NCBI GenBank assembly: GCA_016490735.1 | Contig: JAEMWC010000023.1 | Location: 517,501-581,500 of the forward strand | Direction: 5' to 3' | From: Pachyseris speciosa | Taxonomy: Eukaryota > Cnidaria > Anthozoa > Scleractinia > Pachyseridae | Length of the DNA: 64,000 bases | Part shown: positions 23,901-38,700 of the stretch, one piece after another | Layout: each line of letters opens with the position of its first letter | Position numbering within the stretch: position 1 is the first letter of the stretch | The notes under the pieces: generated by a model | The model's input: the letters and a program-made list of their open reading frames with translations, nothing else | Told to the model about the DNA's origin: nothing | Databases searched by the model: none | Made by a program: the position numbers and the translations under genes

Positions 23901-26900
23901 GCAAGGAATTTTTTTCTGCCCAATCGGCGATCAGCTTATATATCGCACACCTTTCGTGACTTCTTATACCGAGGGTCAAACGTCGAATCTGCTGTCAGCC
24001 ATATTTTCGATCGCTGTATCGACACTTCGAGGAAAGTTATGGTGGAAAGGGGCCCACAAAATCCAGATATCGACAAATTCAACTTCTACTCAAGCTAAAT
24101 CACTTGTAAGGAACTAGAAAAATCAAGATGAAGACCGATCGCAGGTATCGTAAACTTCACGCGAGGAGTTGTTGCAGACGCCCTACAACTTCTACGATCC
24201 TACCTGACTGAAAGAAAACAACATGTCAAGATAGATGGTAATTTATCAGAGTGGAAAACTGTGAAGCGCGGAGTTCCCCAGGGTTCCATCTTGGGCCCCC
24301 TCCTTTTCAATATATTCTTGAACGACGTGAACTTCTTAGATACTTCTTGTTCCTTGAGATTTTATGCCGATGATACTACAGGGTACTCCTCAAGCCCTTG
24401 TCCATCCACCTTGCAAATAGATCTACAAAACAGTCTTGATCTTCTCGCCTCCTGGTTTCATAGGAACTTTCTGGCGATCAATCACAGTAAATCACAATCC
24501 ATCGTCTTCCACAGAACAATTCTACCAACGCCTTTTGTTATCGACAACAATGAGCTGGACTACGTTGCACATATCAAGCTTCTTGGAGTAATCATCGACA
24601 GCTCTCTTTCTTTTCAAGCACATATTAAAGAAGTCTGCCGTAAAGTGAACGCAAAAGTTTCAATTCTTCGTCGCATTTGCAAAATCATCCCTCCAGAAAT
24701 TATGATTAAACTATATAAAGCTTTCATTCTGCCTCACTTTGAATACGCATCACCACTGTTTATAGGCCTAAGTAAAGGTCTGTCTGCAAAATTAGAGTCA
24801 ACCAACGCATTCGCTTTAAGAATTCTTTTTAATCACTCTAAATCGACTACTTATGAAGAATTACTAAAAATTGCACGTATTAAAAGCCTGGAACATCGGC
24901 GCATAGAACAAGCACTTATACTCGTATACAAAAGTATCTATGGTCAAGCACCGAATTGCATTCGTGATATGTTTACCCTGCGAAGGAACAGGTACAGCTT
25001 ACGGGGCCATCTCAAGGTTGTTCTTCCAAGGCCAACAACGTATTATATGCAGCATTCTTTCATGTACCAGGCCGGAAAACAATGGAACAATTTGCCAGAC
25101 AATATAAGACATCGGAATCACTTTCTTTACTTAGAAGAAACCTACAAAAGATACAATTATCATCTTCTTATGACTGCAGCTGTGATTTTTGTAAATAGAC
25201 GGCCTAATTACCCACATTTTCTCTTTCTTATATATATTTATTGATTTATTATCTTAATGTATTTAATTAACTATTTAATTAGGTAATCGATTCATTCTAT
25301 TTTATCATATTTCTTCTTCTTATTATTATTATTATTTTTTTTTTTTTATCTGTATATTTCTATAAAATATCACATTGTAATTGTTAATTCATTTTCTATG
25401 GCACATTTGTACTTAAACGAGCCTTCGCTCATGTGCGATATGTGGATAAATAAAATTACTTACTTACTTACTTACTTAATGTTGACAACTCGGCCACAAT
25501 ATTGTTGTTGTTTGGTATGAGCTTTTGTTTTTCTGTGGTGTACTCACAGGCAGTGGGCCGCTCCTGAAACTTTTCGGGGTTGATGGAATTTCTGTTGCAC
25601 AGGCCAGGCAAGTTTACCGATCGGGCGAGTGAAACGCAGTTGTTGAATTTTGTTTTGCTCACAAAATCGAACCGTCCACTGCTTACAATCGACTCGAAGT
25701 CGCGTCTCAGCTCAGCCCAGCTCAATTTCGAGAGAGACCTTGAAATGGCCTTAAAAAATCCAGTTTAAAATAATTTACCCGTAGTCGTGGTTGTCTCTCC
25801 ATCCACTTATATTATGACAATCATGAAAGACCAGGTTAAGTCGTTAAGGTCATTGGGCTTGAAGGCTGCTTTTGAAAAAGTACGGAGGCCAAAATCACAA
25901 ACCAATTTATCAAATCAAAATCAGTTTCCCAATACTCTGACATTGGCTTGCATACAGATGCCATTTTGACGTTGATGTGAGTTCAAATTATGCTTTTGAA
26001 ATAGGTGATTACCTTGGCTATAGAGTAAGACTCGAATATGTACTACTGCAGTGTTTTGGAGGGAAGGGAATGGAAAATGGCATTTATTATGTTAAGATGA
26101 AAACAGATTTTTACAAAAATTATCACTCTTATGAGAGTTAGCATAATTTTTGAGACCTTAGCAGGTTTGTGGCAGATGTTTTGCATGGTAATTGGGGTAC
26201 GGTATTGACCTGATACCTTTTGTAGCATTACAGGGCTTTCATAGCTCCTAAGAATTAGGCAGTGTGATATGGTATTGCTGAACATCTTGTGCAGTGCACT
26301 TACTATGATTAGCCTATTACAGGTGTTTCAGTGAATGATGATGGTAAACCGACTTGTGTTTTGGGAAATTGTGTTTTGAGAAACTGTTTCGTGTTATGGG
26401 AAACTGATTTTTGTTTTGGCAAATTGATTTGTGATTGACCCTTTTGGGCTGCTGTAGAAAAGCAAAGTGAAAGACCAACAGATAACAGATGGACAATTAA
26501 ATTTTAAGAATAATTTTAAATTTTTTTGTACCCCCCTCTGAAACTGAGGGTGTAATTTCTTCTTGGGTATACTCATTGGAAATTTCATTTAGTTAGGTAG
26601 GCTTCTCCTGAAGTGCTGGCAGCTGGCTGAAAAGTGGCTTCTTTACATTTTGAGCCACCTGCTTTTCAATGAAAAGTTTCCAACGTTTTTTGAAGGCTGT
26701 TTAAATTCTCATAAAAAAGCCACCTTCTGTTAGATTCCAGTCAGCTACTCTAAAACCTAATAACAACTCTGAGGCCATAAGGCTTGTGACAAATAATCAC
26801 AGTGACTACAATATCCAAACAGATTACATTGGAAACTTGAATTTAAAGTTACATCTTACTATCAAGAAAACTTCTGAACAAACAAAAATAAATGAAATAA

Positions 26901-29900
26901 CAATCCCTTCTAGTTTTATTTTGTTATTTTATTGTTTTTTTTTTGTTTCCACTTTACTAAAAGGGGATATCTTACTGAGAAGCTACTAAATTTTGTCCTT
27001 TGAGTGACCATGTTATATTTTGTAATTGTATTAAGGTTATGGGTATGGTTTGTGTGTAATGTTCTTTAGTTTGAAACCTACCTTAAAATAATTTAACTAT
27101 ACTTAGCCATACCATTGTATCAGCCTGTTTGACTCAGTGAACTGTATAGTTGAGAATAATTTGTCAATAGGTCGTTATCGAGGGTCTTTTGGCACAAGAC
27201 ACATTTACACTACATGTATGTGAGGAACTGAAAACATGATTCCTTTTAAGGAATCATGTTTTCAGTTAACTGAAAGCATTTGCTCATGTTTTAAAAATTG
27301 TAAAGGTAAAATTGGTGTGGTCTCATGGGAGAAATCAAGTCCTTTCCTGGTGTACCATTGGCTTGGCAATCACAGCAACTACAACTGTATCATGCAAAAA
27401 TGGAATTTAATAATTGTCATATTATGGATACGCATGAGCGTTTGTAAAGACAAGAGTGCATACAAAACACTAAACATCCTGCATCAACTTCTAAACAACT
27501 TTATCTGAAACTTTGCAACCTAAAAGTTGCATCACAGTCAACATAATGTAAATGTTTCCAGCAAGATTTTGCAAAAGCCCACTCTAAAAAATGTTTTTAG
27601 AACTTTTTAACTGAGCTCAGCACCACTGTGGTAAAAGAGTTCATGGAAAGCTTGTGCAAATTACCATGCATCTTGCATGTACAGTACAACACAATTAGCA
27701 ATTATCACAACTGCAAGGCAATCTGCATATTTTTATGCACACCTTGGGAAGAAAAGCATATTGGCCAACAGATACCAGTCAAAAATATGAAAAGCAAAAC
27801 AATGCAATGTATCACAGTGGAACTGTACACTTTCTCTAAAAACTTTTCGTGGTCTCTCTCGAAATTCAGCTGAAACGGTCGATTGCAAGGATTGAGCAAA
27901 ATATTAAACCGCCGAGCTGAGTGCTTCTCGCCCGATCGGCAAACTTGTCTGGCCCGTGCAACAGAAATTTCATCGCCCCGAAGATTTTCAGGAGCGGCCA
28001 CTGCCCGTACGTAAACCAGAGAAAAAAGCCCAAACCAAGCAACAATGATCCTAACCAGAGAAAGAGACCGAGTTACATGCTGTTCTTCGCGTGAAGTTTA
28101 CGATGCCTGCGGCCGGTCTTCATCTTGATTTTTCTAGTTCCTTACAAGTGATTGTTGCTTGAGTTCAATTTTAATTTGTGGATTTCTGGGTTTTGTGGGT
28201 CCCTTTCCACCAAAATGTTCCTCTTGGGATAAATCTGTCCAACGAACGAGACAAGTGGAACCACTAAAAATATGGTCGACAGCAGATTGACGGCTTACTT
28301 GTTGGTGTAAGAAGTCACGAAAGGAGTGCGATATATAAGCTGACAGCCGATTGGGCAGAAAAAAATTCCTTGCCAGAAAATTTCCGCCCAATCACGAAGC
28401 TGGATTTCAATAGCTTCTGGAACGAGTCCGATAAAGAAATGTTCCCAGGGGCTCTCCCGGCTGTCTTGTAAACTTTCGCTCGTCCCGAATCTTTGTCCCG
28501 TCCCGACTATCTGCCCCTGGGTCTCCGAGGATGGAATCACCAAGGTTACCAGTAACATCCAGATGTATTCTCAGAGTGTGCTGCTGCTGCCTTCAGCAAT
28601 TCTTGTTTTCATTTTAACTGTATCACCAAGTATCACCAAGGTTACCAATGGCATTCAGATGTATCGTCGGAGTGTGCTACTGTTGTCTTTAACAATTCTT
28701 GTTTTCATTTTCATTATAACTGATCAACTATCACCAAGGTTACCATTGGCATCCAGATGTTTCGTCGGAGTGTGCTACTGTTGCTTTTAACAATTTGTGT
28801 TTTCATTTTCATTATAACTGATCAACTATCACCAAGGTTACCATTAGCATCCAGATGTTTCATCGGAGTGTCCTACTGTTGCCTTTAACAATTCTTGTTT
28901 TCATTTTCATTATAACTGATCAACTATCACCAAGGTTACCAGTGGCATCCAGATGTTTCGTCGCAGTGTGCTACTGTTGCCTATAACAATTCTTGTTTTC
29001 ATTTTCATTATAACTGATCAAGTATCACCAAGGTTACCAGTGGCATCCAGATGTTTCGGCGGAGTGTGCTACTGTTGCCTATAACAATTCTTGTTTTCAT
29101 TTTCATTTTAACTGCTCAAGTATCACCAAGGTTACCAGTGGCATCCAGATGTTTCGTCGGAGTGTGCTACTGTTGCCTATAATAATTCTTGTTTTCATTT
29201 TCATTTTAACTGCTCAAGTATCACCAAGGTTACCAGTGGCATCCAGATGTTTCGTCGCAGTGTGCTACTGTTGCCTATAACAATTCTTGTTTTCATTTTC
29301 ATTTTAACTGCTCAAGTATCACCAAGGTTACCAGTGGCATCCAGATGTTTCGTCGGAGTGTGCTACTGTTGCGTTTGACAATTCTTGTTTTCATTTTCAT
29401 TAAAAGTGATCAAGTATCACCAAGGTTACCAGTGGCATCCAGTTGTTTCGTCGGAGTGTGCTACTGTTGCCTATAATAATTCTTGTTTTCATTTTCATTT
29501 TAACTGCTCAAGTATCACCAAGGTTACCAGTGGCATCCAGATGTTTCGTCGCAGTGTGCTACTGTTGCCTATAACAATTCTTGTTTTCATTTTCATTTTA
29601 ACTGCTCAAGTATCACCAAGGTTACCAGTGGCATCCAGATGTTTCATCGGAGTGTCCTACTGTTGCCTTTAACAATTCCTGTTTTCATTTTTATTATAAC
29701 TGTTCAACTATCACCAAGGTTACCAGTGGCATCCAGATGTTTCGTCGGAGTGTGCTACTGTTGCCTATAACAATTCTTGTTTTCATTTTAATTATATCTG
29801 ATCAACTATCACCAAGGTTACCAGCGGCATCCAGATGTTTCGTCGGAGTGTGCTACTGTTGCCTATAACAATTCTTGTTTTCATTTTAATTATATCTGAT

Positions 29901-32900
29901 CAACTATCACCAAGGTTACCAGCGGCATCCAGATGTTTCGTTGGAGTGTGCTACTGTTGCCTTTAACAATTCTTGTTTTCATTTTCATTATAACTGCTCA
30001 AGTATCACCAAGGTTACCAGTGGCATCCAGATGTTTCGTCGGAGTGTGCTACTGTTGCCTTTAACAATTCTTGTTTTCATTTTCATTATAACTGTTCAAC
30101 TATCACCAAGGTTACCAGTGGCATCCAGTTGTTTCGTCGGAGTGTGCTACTGTTGCCTTTAACAATTCCTGTTTTCATTTTCATTATAACTGTTCAACTA
30201 TCACCAAGGTTACCAGTGGCATCCAGATGTTTCGTCGCAGTGTGCTACTGTTTCCTATAACAATTCTTGTTTTCATTTTAATTATATCTGATCAACTATC
30301 ACCAAGGTTACCAGCAGCATCCAGATGTTTCGTCGGAGTGTGCTACTGTTGCCTTTAACAATTCTTGTTTTCATTTTCATTATAACTGCTCAAGTATCAC
30401 CAAGGTTACCAGTGGCATCCAGATGTTTCGTCGGAGTGTGCTACTGTTGCCTTTAACAATTCTTGTTTTCATTTTCATTATAACTGTTCAACTATCACCA
30501 AGGTTACCAGTGGCATCCAGATCTTTCGTCGGAGTGTGCTACTGTTGCCTTTAACAATTCTTGTTTTCATTTTTATTATAACTGCTCAAGTATCACCAAG
30601 GTTACCAGTAGCATCCAGATGTTTCGTCGCAGTGTGCTACTGTTGCCTTTAACAATTCTTGTTTTCATTTTCATTATAACTGTTCAACTATCACCAAGGT
30701 TACCAGCAGCATCCAGATGTTTTGTCGGAGTGTGCTTCTGTTGCCTTTAAGAATTCTTGTTTTTTTTTCATTTTAACTGTTCAAGTATCACCAAGGTTAC
30801 CAGTGGCATCCACGTGTATCGTCGGAGTGTGCTAGTGTTGCCTTTAACAATAATTGTTTTTAATTTCATTTTAACTATTGAAGTATCACCAAAGTTACTA
30901 GTGGCATGAGATGTCACGAATAGTCCACTTGTCCTGTGATTTAAAGTTAAACTAATTGGAACGGAATTTTTATGACTGCCAATGATAGATAGTAGTCAAC
31001 TTACATGTACTTCCGTACTAAAAGTTCCCCAAAATTCGTGAGGTGGAACAGGCTTAGATTAGGCATTGTAATATTTTGAGTTTGTGCCACAGGTTACCCA
31101 CTTTGTTTGGAGTAATAATTAATCGAAACAAAATAATGTTGTTTGAGCTATAGTAAATGTTTATAATGAAAAAAAAAATGTGATCAACAGATGAGAATGA
31201 AAAGGGTTAGTTTTAAAAGAAACTGTCAGGTGCTGCGTCTTTTGGGGAGTGAAACACGAGAATATGGTTTGTCAACGCAATTGACCACCGTAAAGAGATT
31301 CAAAAAGCTGACGTTTCTAGTGTTTGCCTTTCCACAGATCGCATCGAGGAATTGCGGGTTATGTATGGTTTGTGCACAGAATATGGAGCTACGTGAAAAA
31401 CGGAAATAAATAGAATGAAAAGCGTTCATTGATACGATTTGAAAGATGAATTTTTGCTCTAGATTTTCCCCCTTTCGGTGTTAACTTGATCCCGGGGAGG
31501 GGGGTGGGGTGGGGGTGGGGGTGTACTCCCAGAAAAATTGGGTAGGGCGTGCGGCCCCCTTCCCGAAACACTTACCTTATTTCAGAACAAAATCAGCGGT
31601 TCTCCCTACCCTATTTGATACCCTGTTTCAGACTTGTTTCAGACTTTTTTCATGAAATAAAAGATAATTAAGGACAAAAAAGGAGGGCTTTTGCAGATGG
31701 TCTTATTGCCTACTGACGAAGTAGCTTCTTCTAAAAAAGTACACCCAATCGAAGACGAGTGGACAAACCATACCTTATTTCAGACCAAAATGTTCAAAAT
31801 CGATGACCTATTTCAGACCAACACGGCTAAAAATCCATATACTTTGGTGCCCCATATACCTGATATAGCGCAAATAAGGGAGTCCCCCCTCCCTCGACCT
31901 TTTTTTTCTTTTTCATTCGCTGATAACTATTAAAAGCAAATTAATGGTGTGGCGATAAGCACAAAAATGGTACCCAGCTACGCCATTCTTTTTTTATTTT
32001 TTTTGTTTTTGTTTTTTGTTTTTTGTAGGTTATACGTTGAGCACCAATTCTTCAAACAATACAAAGATCCTAAACCTGAACTATACGGTCACTACATTGA
32101 CGACGGCATCGGTGCGGTGTTTTGAGGAACTCAATGAATTTATAACCTCCGTCAATTCCTCTCATCCGGCTCTGAAATATACCTGAGAAATTACAGAAAC
32201 TTCGCTGGCTCTTCTTGATATCAAAGTTTCTATCCGTGGCAACAACTTATGTACCAGTGTGCTCTCCAAAGTCACAGATTCTCACAGTTAGTTATTGTAT
32301 TCATCTTCACATCCATCTCACGTCAAATACTGAAAGCCACTGCTCCCTGTTACGGTCGTAGGAAAATCCACGGAAATTTAATCAAATCAACATAGCCGGC
32401 GTTGAGTAAATTTTTCATAGACAAAGGAAAACGTGCTATAATTGTAAACGCTCACAAAATGAAAAATTAAAGTTATAAGTGAACTCGCCTACCAGGAAGC
32501 GAACGAGTCGAGTTTACCGGTATTCCTAATTCGGCCGGGTTTTCTTAATAAAAAAAAAAACGAATGCGTGATTTGGACTTCTGCATTATTGTTTGTTGTC
32601 TCGTCACTTTCTCAGTCTCCCCGCCGCATAGAAAGTGATCCTAATTTTCTCACGGCTCAATAACAGTGTTTCCGGTGACAAAAATTAGTTTTGACAGTCG
32701 CACTTGCGAATTTTCACGCCTTCCACTTTACGCGGGCTGACTCACTGACAGATTGAAATTCAAATATGTAAGGAATGCGGGGTCCACAACCCTGCATTCC
32801 TTTGTAATACTTCCAGATAGACTCCGCTGCGTCTCGTCATGTTAGCTTTCCAAGATTGGGCATGGGCAGAAAACAAAATTTCAAGATAGTTTTTGGGTTG

Positions 32901-34403
32901 AAAAGTTTCACCGCCCCCTCTCCTTCTACCTTTCGCTTAATCTCCTCCCCTTTTCTTTCCCTTTTCTTGCCTTGCTTTTTTTTTCTCTTGCTGGGCATTT
33001 CCTAGGCCTCCTTTCGGTGGGAAAAGAGTTGTGGAAAACTTTTACGATCGTAGGATTAGGTGGAAGGAAGTGCAGGTGGGTAGTGGAACAATATTTTCAT
33101 TCAAATTTTCGGCTTAACATCACTTGGGTTTTTTGCGTTTTCTCTGGCCTGTTTGCGGTAATGGTGCTCATTTTGGTATGGTTTGAAAGATCACTTCCTT
33201 CTACACATGCTACATGTAAAAGTTGTCCATGAGCATTAAAACTGATGGTGTCACAAGCGGTACAAGGGAGGTGGTTCTGCGCGGCCAGATTTGGCCTGCA
33301 TGGGTGCCAATGGGTTAATCACTGACTTTCACAGATATGGAGGTTATTTGAATCTCCTCTTTAGTTCCCAAAAGACAATAATATTTATTTATTTTGATTC
33401 AAAACTGTTATGCAAGATAACAAAACATCGTGAGTATTTTCAAATCAAAGCAGTATTTGCACATCGGATGTGCTCAAAAGCACATGCTCTGTAATGTGAT
33501 ACATATCGCGCTAACATCGCAAACACCTCCATTGCAATGTAAACTGTGTTTCTTTACAAATTTATATACAAACCTTCTTTGTCCATCCATCCATTTTTGT
33601 GCGCTGACAAGCCAGTTAACTTGAGCATTCTCATAGCTGGCAACTCAAACCAAATCGTAATGAAGCATGTGACAATTAATACACTTTTGTACAATCAAGA
33701 TGAATCAACTTTACTTTTATTTTTTCATTATTGATATCTTTCTGATAGCATCAATTTCTACTAGCTGATAAAGTTTATATACTCCCAAAACAACTTAAAT
33801 TGACCTTGTATCAGCAGATTTCTGCCAAATAGTTTGAATTTGCTGGACATGTATATTTGCCTTAACCAACAGTACATGCATAATGACGTCATCTGGCATG
33901 TTACAGAAAAAGGAATATCTTGATATATAGATGGGTGAATATTGATTAATTATGTTTCCATCTTGTAGGATGAAAAACCAAAATGTACTTTTAAAGTCTC
34001 AGACATCAATGTTACCTTTGCGCAAGAGAGGACAAATAAGGAGAACAGCTTACAGATTACATATGTAACAAAAGGACTGACAAGAAACTACTTTGTGTAT
34101 TCAGATTCTGGAAAGGTACGATCCATAGAACACTTCTTATTGATATCGGCAGGATGGCCAAGCGGGTATGGCGCTGGGTTTCATTGCGGTTGCCTCGAGT
34201 TGAAATCCCACTGTGGCCGCTAGCTGGTGTTGTTCTGGGAAGTCCCTGGTTCAACTCCTCAGCCATCCTTGTAAATAGCCAACTGGTTTGCCTCCTTCCA
34301 GTTGGGTTCTTATCATGTTATGTTTATTTGAATTATTTGCTTCTGATCACATACTAATAAAGCGCATTTGATCATATCTACATGTTAATTTGCACTATAG
34401 AAA

Positions 34404-34459
<56 letters not shown>

Positions 34460-35692
34460 TGTCAAAGTAGTGCATTGCTGTGCCTTAATTTTTTTATTCA
34501 CCTAATTGGTAATGAAAAGCAAATCAAAATTAAGGCGTGTGATATTTACATGTTGTTAAATTTTTAGGAGATAGTTGATTGGTACATGGCCATCAGATCA
34601 GCAAAGCTCAAGATACAAGGACAGAATGGACCTGGAATTGATTGCGAGAAGGTACATGTAAGTGATCAATGCTACAAATAGATAACTTTAAAGAGGAGAG
34701 ATGCCAATTTTCCTGGCACCCCATTCCATCCCTCTTTCTGGTCTGGCCTAAAGACCACAAAATAAATTTGGACCTATTTTTCTGATTTGATAACCCACAG
34801 CAGTCTGTATTTTTAGGCCAAACACCCCTTTTACACCAAGTTCTTCAACTGACTAGTATTCTGTACAGTTTGTGTAGTACTCCTAAAGATATAGAAAGTA
34901 TTAGTGATTTACAGTTGTTAAAGCAAAGTTTTCAGCAGTATTTGATTAAGAAAGACCTCTTCGGTGTCTTGTTTTTTTGCTTTAGCTGAATAGACAGCTC
35001 ACACGGGATTTCACGATGGAAGGATTTCTTGACAAGAGAGGACCTAAAGTAAGGAATTCAACTTTTAACATTTTTTTCTATTTGATAAAATTCAACGATC
35101 TGTTCTGGTAGTGTGTAGCGTAAAGTAATGTACACTATTCAACTGAATGTTCATGAATCAAGTTATGTTGTCAGCTTAGTGTTTTTTTTTTATAATTAAA
35201 GTGTCCTAACAGCTTTTGAACTACCAGTGATTTATTGTTTGGCACAGGTGGAAACTATAATTGAGGGAATTAGTCCATATTCCTTTTTTGTTACACTCAG
35301 AAGAAAATCCCCTCCCCCTTCATCACCAGCTCTTTTTTTTTTCCTCCAGAGTAATATATGGGTGGGGAATTACTATTCCTGGCATCATTGTTCTAGGTAG
35401 GGGTAATTAATGGTTTCTTCCCAGGATCTCAAATGTGTCATTTATTTAACAAATCATTTTAGTATTCATGTTCTTTCAACATTCCTTTGATTGACCCATA
35501 GTTTCGACTGTTGTTTGGTGTCCTGGTCCAAGTAATGCATGTGACGTGCTACAGTGTGGCCTCAATTCTCTATTCTCCACTCACTGCTCTTCATCCTACA
35601 CAAGTACATAGCTATAACAATAGATTTTCAGGGTCTGGTAGTCTTAACATTAAATATTTCCGGACAAATCAGTTAAAACATTCTTTTTCTAG

Positions 35693-35732
<40 letters not shown>

Positions 35733-38700
35733 GAGTACTCCCTGAGCACAAATTTATGGTTTCCCTACATCAGCTCCTTTTACATATTTTGGAATCAGAG
35801 GATACTTATGTAAGTCAAGACAAGAAAAGTTGTCTTGTCTTGTCTTGACTTATGTTGACACACCTACTTTGGTTAATAAAATTAAGCAAGATATCATGAA
35901 ATCTAAAATAAGCTTGTAATATTGTAAAGTTGAATTGTAATAATTCTAGTTCATTTTTTTTGTATTGATTATATAGATTTATCTTCCTTCTCCTTTCATT
36001 TTCTTTCCTTTTCTTAATCTCTTCCTACTGAATTACCTTATGTTTGTTTTCCTCTGCCCGCCTCGACTAGCTAAGCTATATGCAAGCAGAGGAAGTTGAT
36101 ATGTGTGTTAATGTATAATTTTTTATATATTTTGTAACTCTTTTAAAACTGAATATCGATAAACAGAAAACAGAAACAGAAATCCACCACTACAGTGACC
36201 ACAGATATTCTTCTCCGCACTTTGACTCTGACCATTCCACGGCTTTCTTAAAGCACTCAGGTTACTTTCATACAGCTATCACATCTGAAAGGTGTTCAAA
36301 TTGTTTATGGAGTAGTATGTAGAGTGTGAAAATGTGGTACATGTTAGGTATCAGAGTAAATCATCTTTGCCTAAAAGCTCGTCCCTGTGGAAAAGACTCT
36401 TTATAGGGTATCTGAGTGTGAGAACAAGAAAAATGGCTTAAGGACAGGAACACTTTATTAGTGTTAATGAGGATTTTTTACTCTTGTTGAATCCCTTTGA
36501 CTTGCTCATTACACAGGGTGAACCCTGGCAGAATAGGTGGTTTTCGCTTGATGGCAGACGACTTCTTTACTTGGAAAAACCATTGGTGAGAATATGTTGG
36601 TGGTAATGTACTGCAAATTATGGCAAGGCTGACGAAATTTGTAACAACCTTAACATTGAAATTTTGACATAGAGCTCATTAATTTCCAATTTACCTATTG
36701 TAAGATCTAGGTACTTAAGGCCGTAATTTCCACCACAGATCGGTTAGCTCAGTTGGTAGAGCACTAGACTAGCGTGCGGGAGGTCGAGGGTCCAAACCCC
36801 GGCTGGACCAACAGTCAGGGTTTTTAAATAATTGAGGAGAAAGTGCTGCCTTTGTAAAGACATCTACAAACGATTAGACTTTCTAGTCTTCCCAGATAAG
36901 GACGATAAAGTGTAGGTCCTGTGTCACAGTACTTTCACTTAATCTGACTCTGTGGGACGTAAAAGAACCACTAGGGACATAACAGAACTCTGGCCGTCAC
37001 CACCCCTAGTGTCTGTCCTAATTTGATATTCACATTACAGGGGCCCTGATTACTTCTGCATCATTAATTGTAACATGTCAGAGACATTTTGCAAACAGTT
37101 TACAATACATGAAGCTTGATTGCGAACTGTTTGAGTACAGTGTATAATAAATGAACCTTTTCGAGTCACTGATGATTGCAAACGAGTTGCAATAGATAAA
37201 GTACTTAAAATAGTATCTTTATGTCTTTTGATGATTCGCAATGCATTCATAGGGAAAAAATATGGAAATACTTCTACAAACGGATTGCAATCAATAATAT
37301 TGGCAATCATGATTTCTGAAGACATGACAACTTTTGATGAATCACAAGCTAGATTTTTTGCACCTTTTCATGCCCCTTAACATAAATTATATCAAGTACA
37401 CAAGTCATATGGAAAGCAGAATGTCAAACAAAATAGACCCAACAAAAGAGATTCATGGTTTTCATAATGCTAGTCTACTTAAATGTGAAACTAAGTTTTT
37501 AAGATTATAAATTAAAGTGGATTTCATTTTATCTGGGCCATGTTCAGTGCAGAAATTGTTAACTTATTAATTAAATTTTCACAAAACTTAATTCTTAACA
37601 GATCCATTCTATTTTTTCAGGACCCCTTTGCAAAAGGCGAACTAATTATTGGTTCACACACGGAAGGCTTTGCTATACGAGAAGGTGCCAAGTCAGGGAA
37701 GGATCAAGACGAAGATTATTGCTTTACGCTGACAGTGCCTCGACGGGAATACCTATTCAAGGGGAACACAGAGAATGAAAGAAAAATGTGGGTGGACTGT
37801 ATATCAAAAGTTATAGCTCAACCTATGACAGATAAAGATAAAGCAGGTTAGTATATATGTTATGGTTCAATTATATCTTTGGATCAATTTTTATTTTCCT
37901 TTGTTTTGTACTCATGACCAAACATTACCATAGACACAGTGTTTGTATTAGAAGCCGGGACCCGGGTACCGGCACCCGTCTACTTTGAAGGGAATACCCG
38001 ACTTTTTTAGGTGCAAAATTGAAAGCTCTGCCTATCAAATTCACTCAGGGTACCTGGTTACTCTTAATCAGGTCCCCTTTTACTTGAAAAATTAATGAAA
38101 ACCCTGCTTAGACAAAAACAAAAAAAAAATAAAAATTGACCCAAGGATAAAATTGAACTACAACATTTTCTAAAATGATATTCTGCTCATTTAAGAGTGG
38201 AGGTCTGTAAATATCAACCACAGATGGAAATAAGGGAAAACAGATTGATCGGTATTTTTTTCCGAGTGTAAATGATCATGACCCCCCGCCAACTACATTG
38301 TTATATTGATTGTGATGAAAAGCAAAAATGTAGGTCATTCATAAAGTTGCTTTGCACATTAATTGTGTCATCTCCATCTGTCTGAGTGTCAGTCTCTACT
38401 TTTATTTGACTATAACAGTGATTGAAAACGGCTTACAATGCAAAGAATTCACAAAAACCCACTCTCAACAACTTCGATTCAGTCTCAATGTTACGTGTTT
38501 AACTTCAATCAGCCTCAGCAGTAGCCTCTGATTCACTGCTGTTAGAGCTTCCAGAAGAGTCAATGTCACAAACATCTGCAAGGTTCAAGCCATGATCTGC
38601 ATTTCACCTTTTAGAAGTAACATGTGTTCGTTGCGTGTACTTCTTTCTCTTCTGTTGATTTGCCCTTCTCACGGATATCAAACCAGTTGAATTCGGATTT

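Larger units (their letters stand above)
23741..28533. mobile_element. Mutator-like element with 9-bp TSD, ~0.7-kb TIRs, split by a LINE
   Basis: The outer ends CATCCTCGGAGACCCAGGGG and its complement are flanked by exact 9-bp repeats GAATCACCA at 23732-23740 and 28534-28542. The inverted arms run 23741-24168 plus 25485-25760 on the left and about 27840-28533 on the right. The left arm is interrupted by a LINE. Inner sequence contains a RecQ-like fragment and a perfect 20-bp-arm palindrome, but no transposase I can read. The right TSD sits in the first unit of the minisatellite. Confidence 0.8.
20855..33968. other. 13.1-kb intron within PH1 coding region
   Basis: Phase 0 intron between codons for KDQ and DEK. 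Inside: LINE 3' end, unidentified coding-like blocks, hairpin MITE, Mutator-like element with LINE inserted, minisatellite, Penelope fragment and simple repeats, each listed separately. 32331-33240 and 33320-33960 hold nothing I recognise. Confidence 0.75.

Noticed and set aside
28563..30162. Several small open frames with hydrophobic peptides
   Set aside because: They are readings of the 98-bp minisatellite; the period is not a multiple of three, so frames shift from unit to unit.
28545..30905. CRISPR-like array
   Set aside because: Units are contiguous and nearly identical over their full 98 bp, with no unique spacers, in a eukaryotic intron.
34382..34567. Frame with poly-isoleucine
   Set aside because: Translation of the (ATT)n tail of a SINE.
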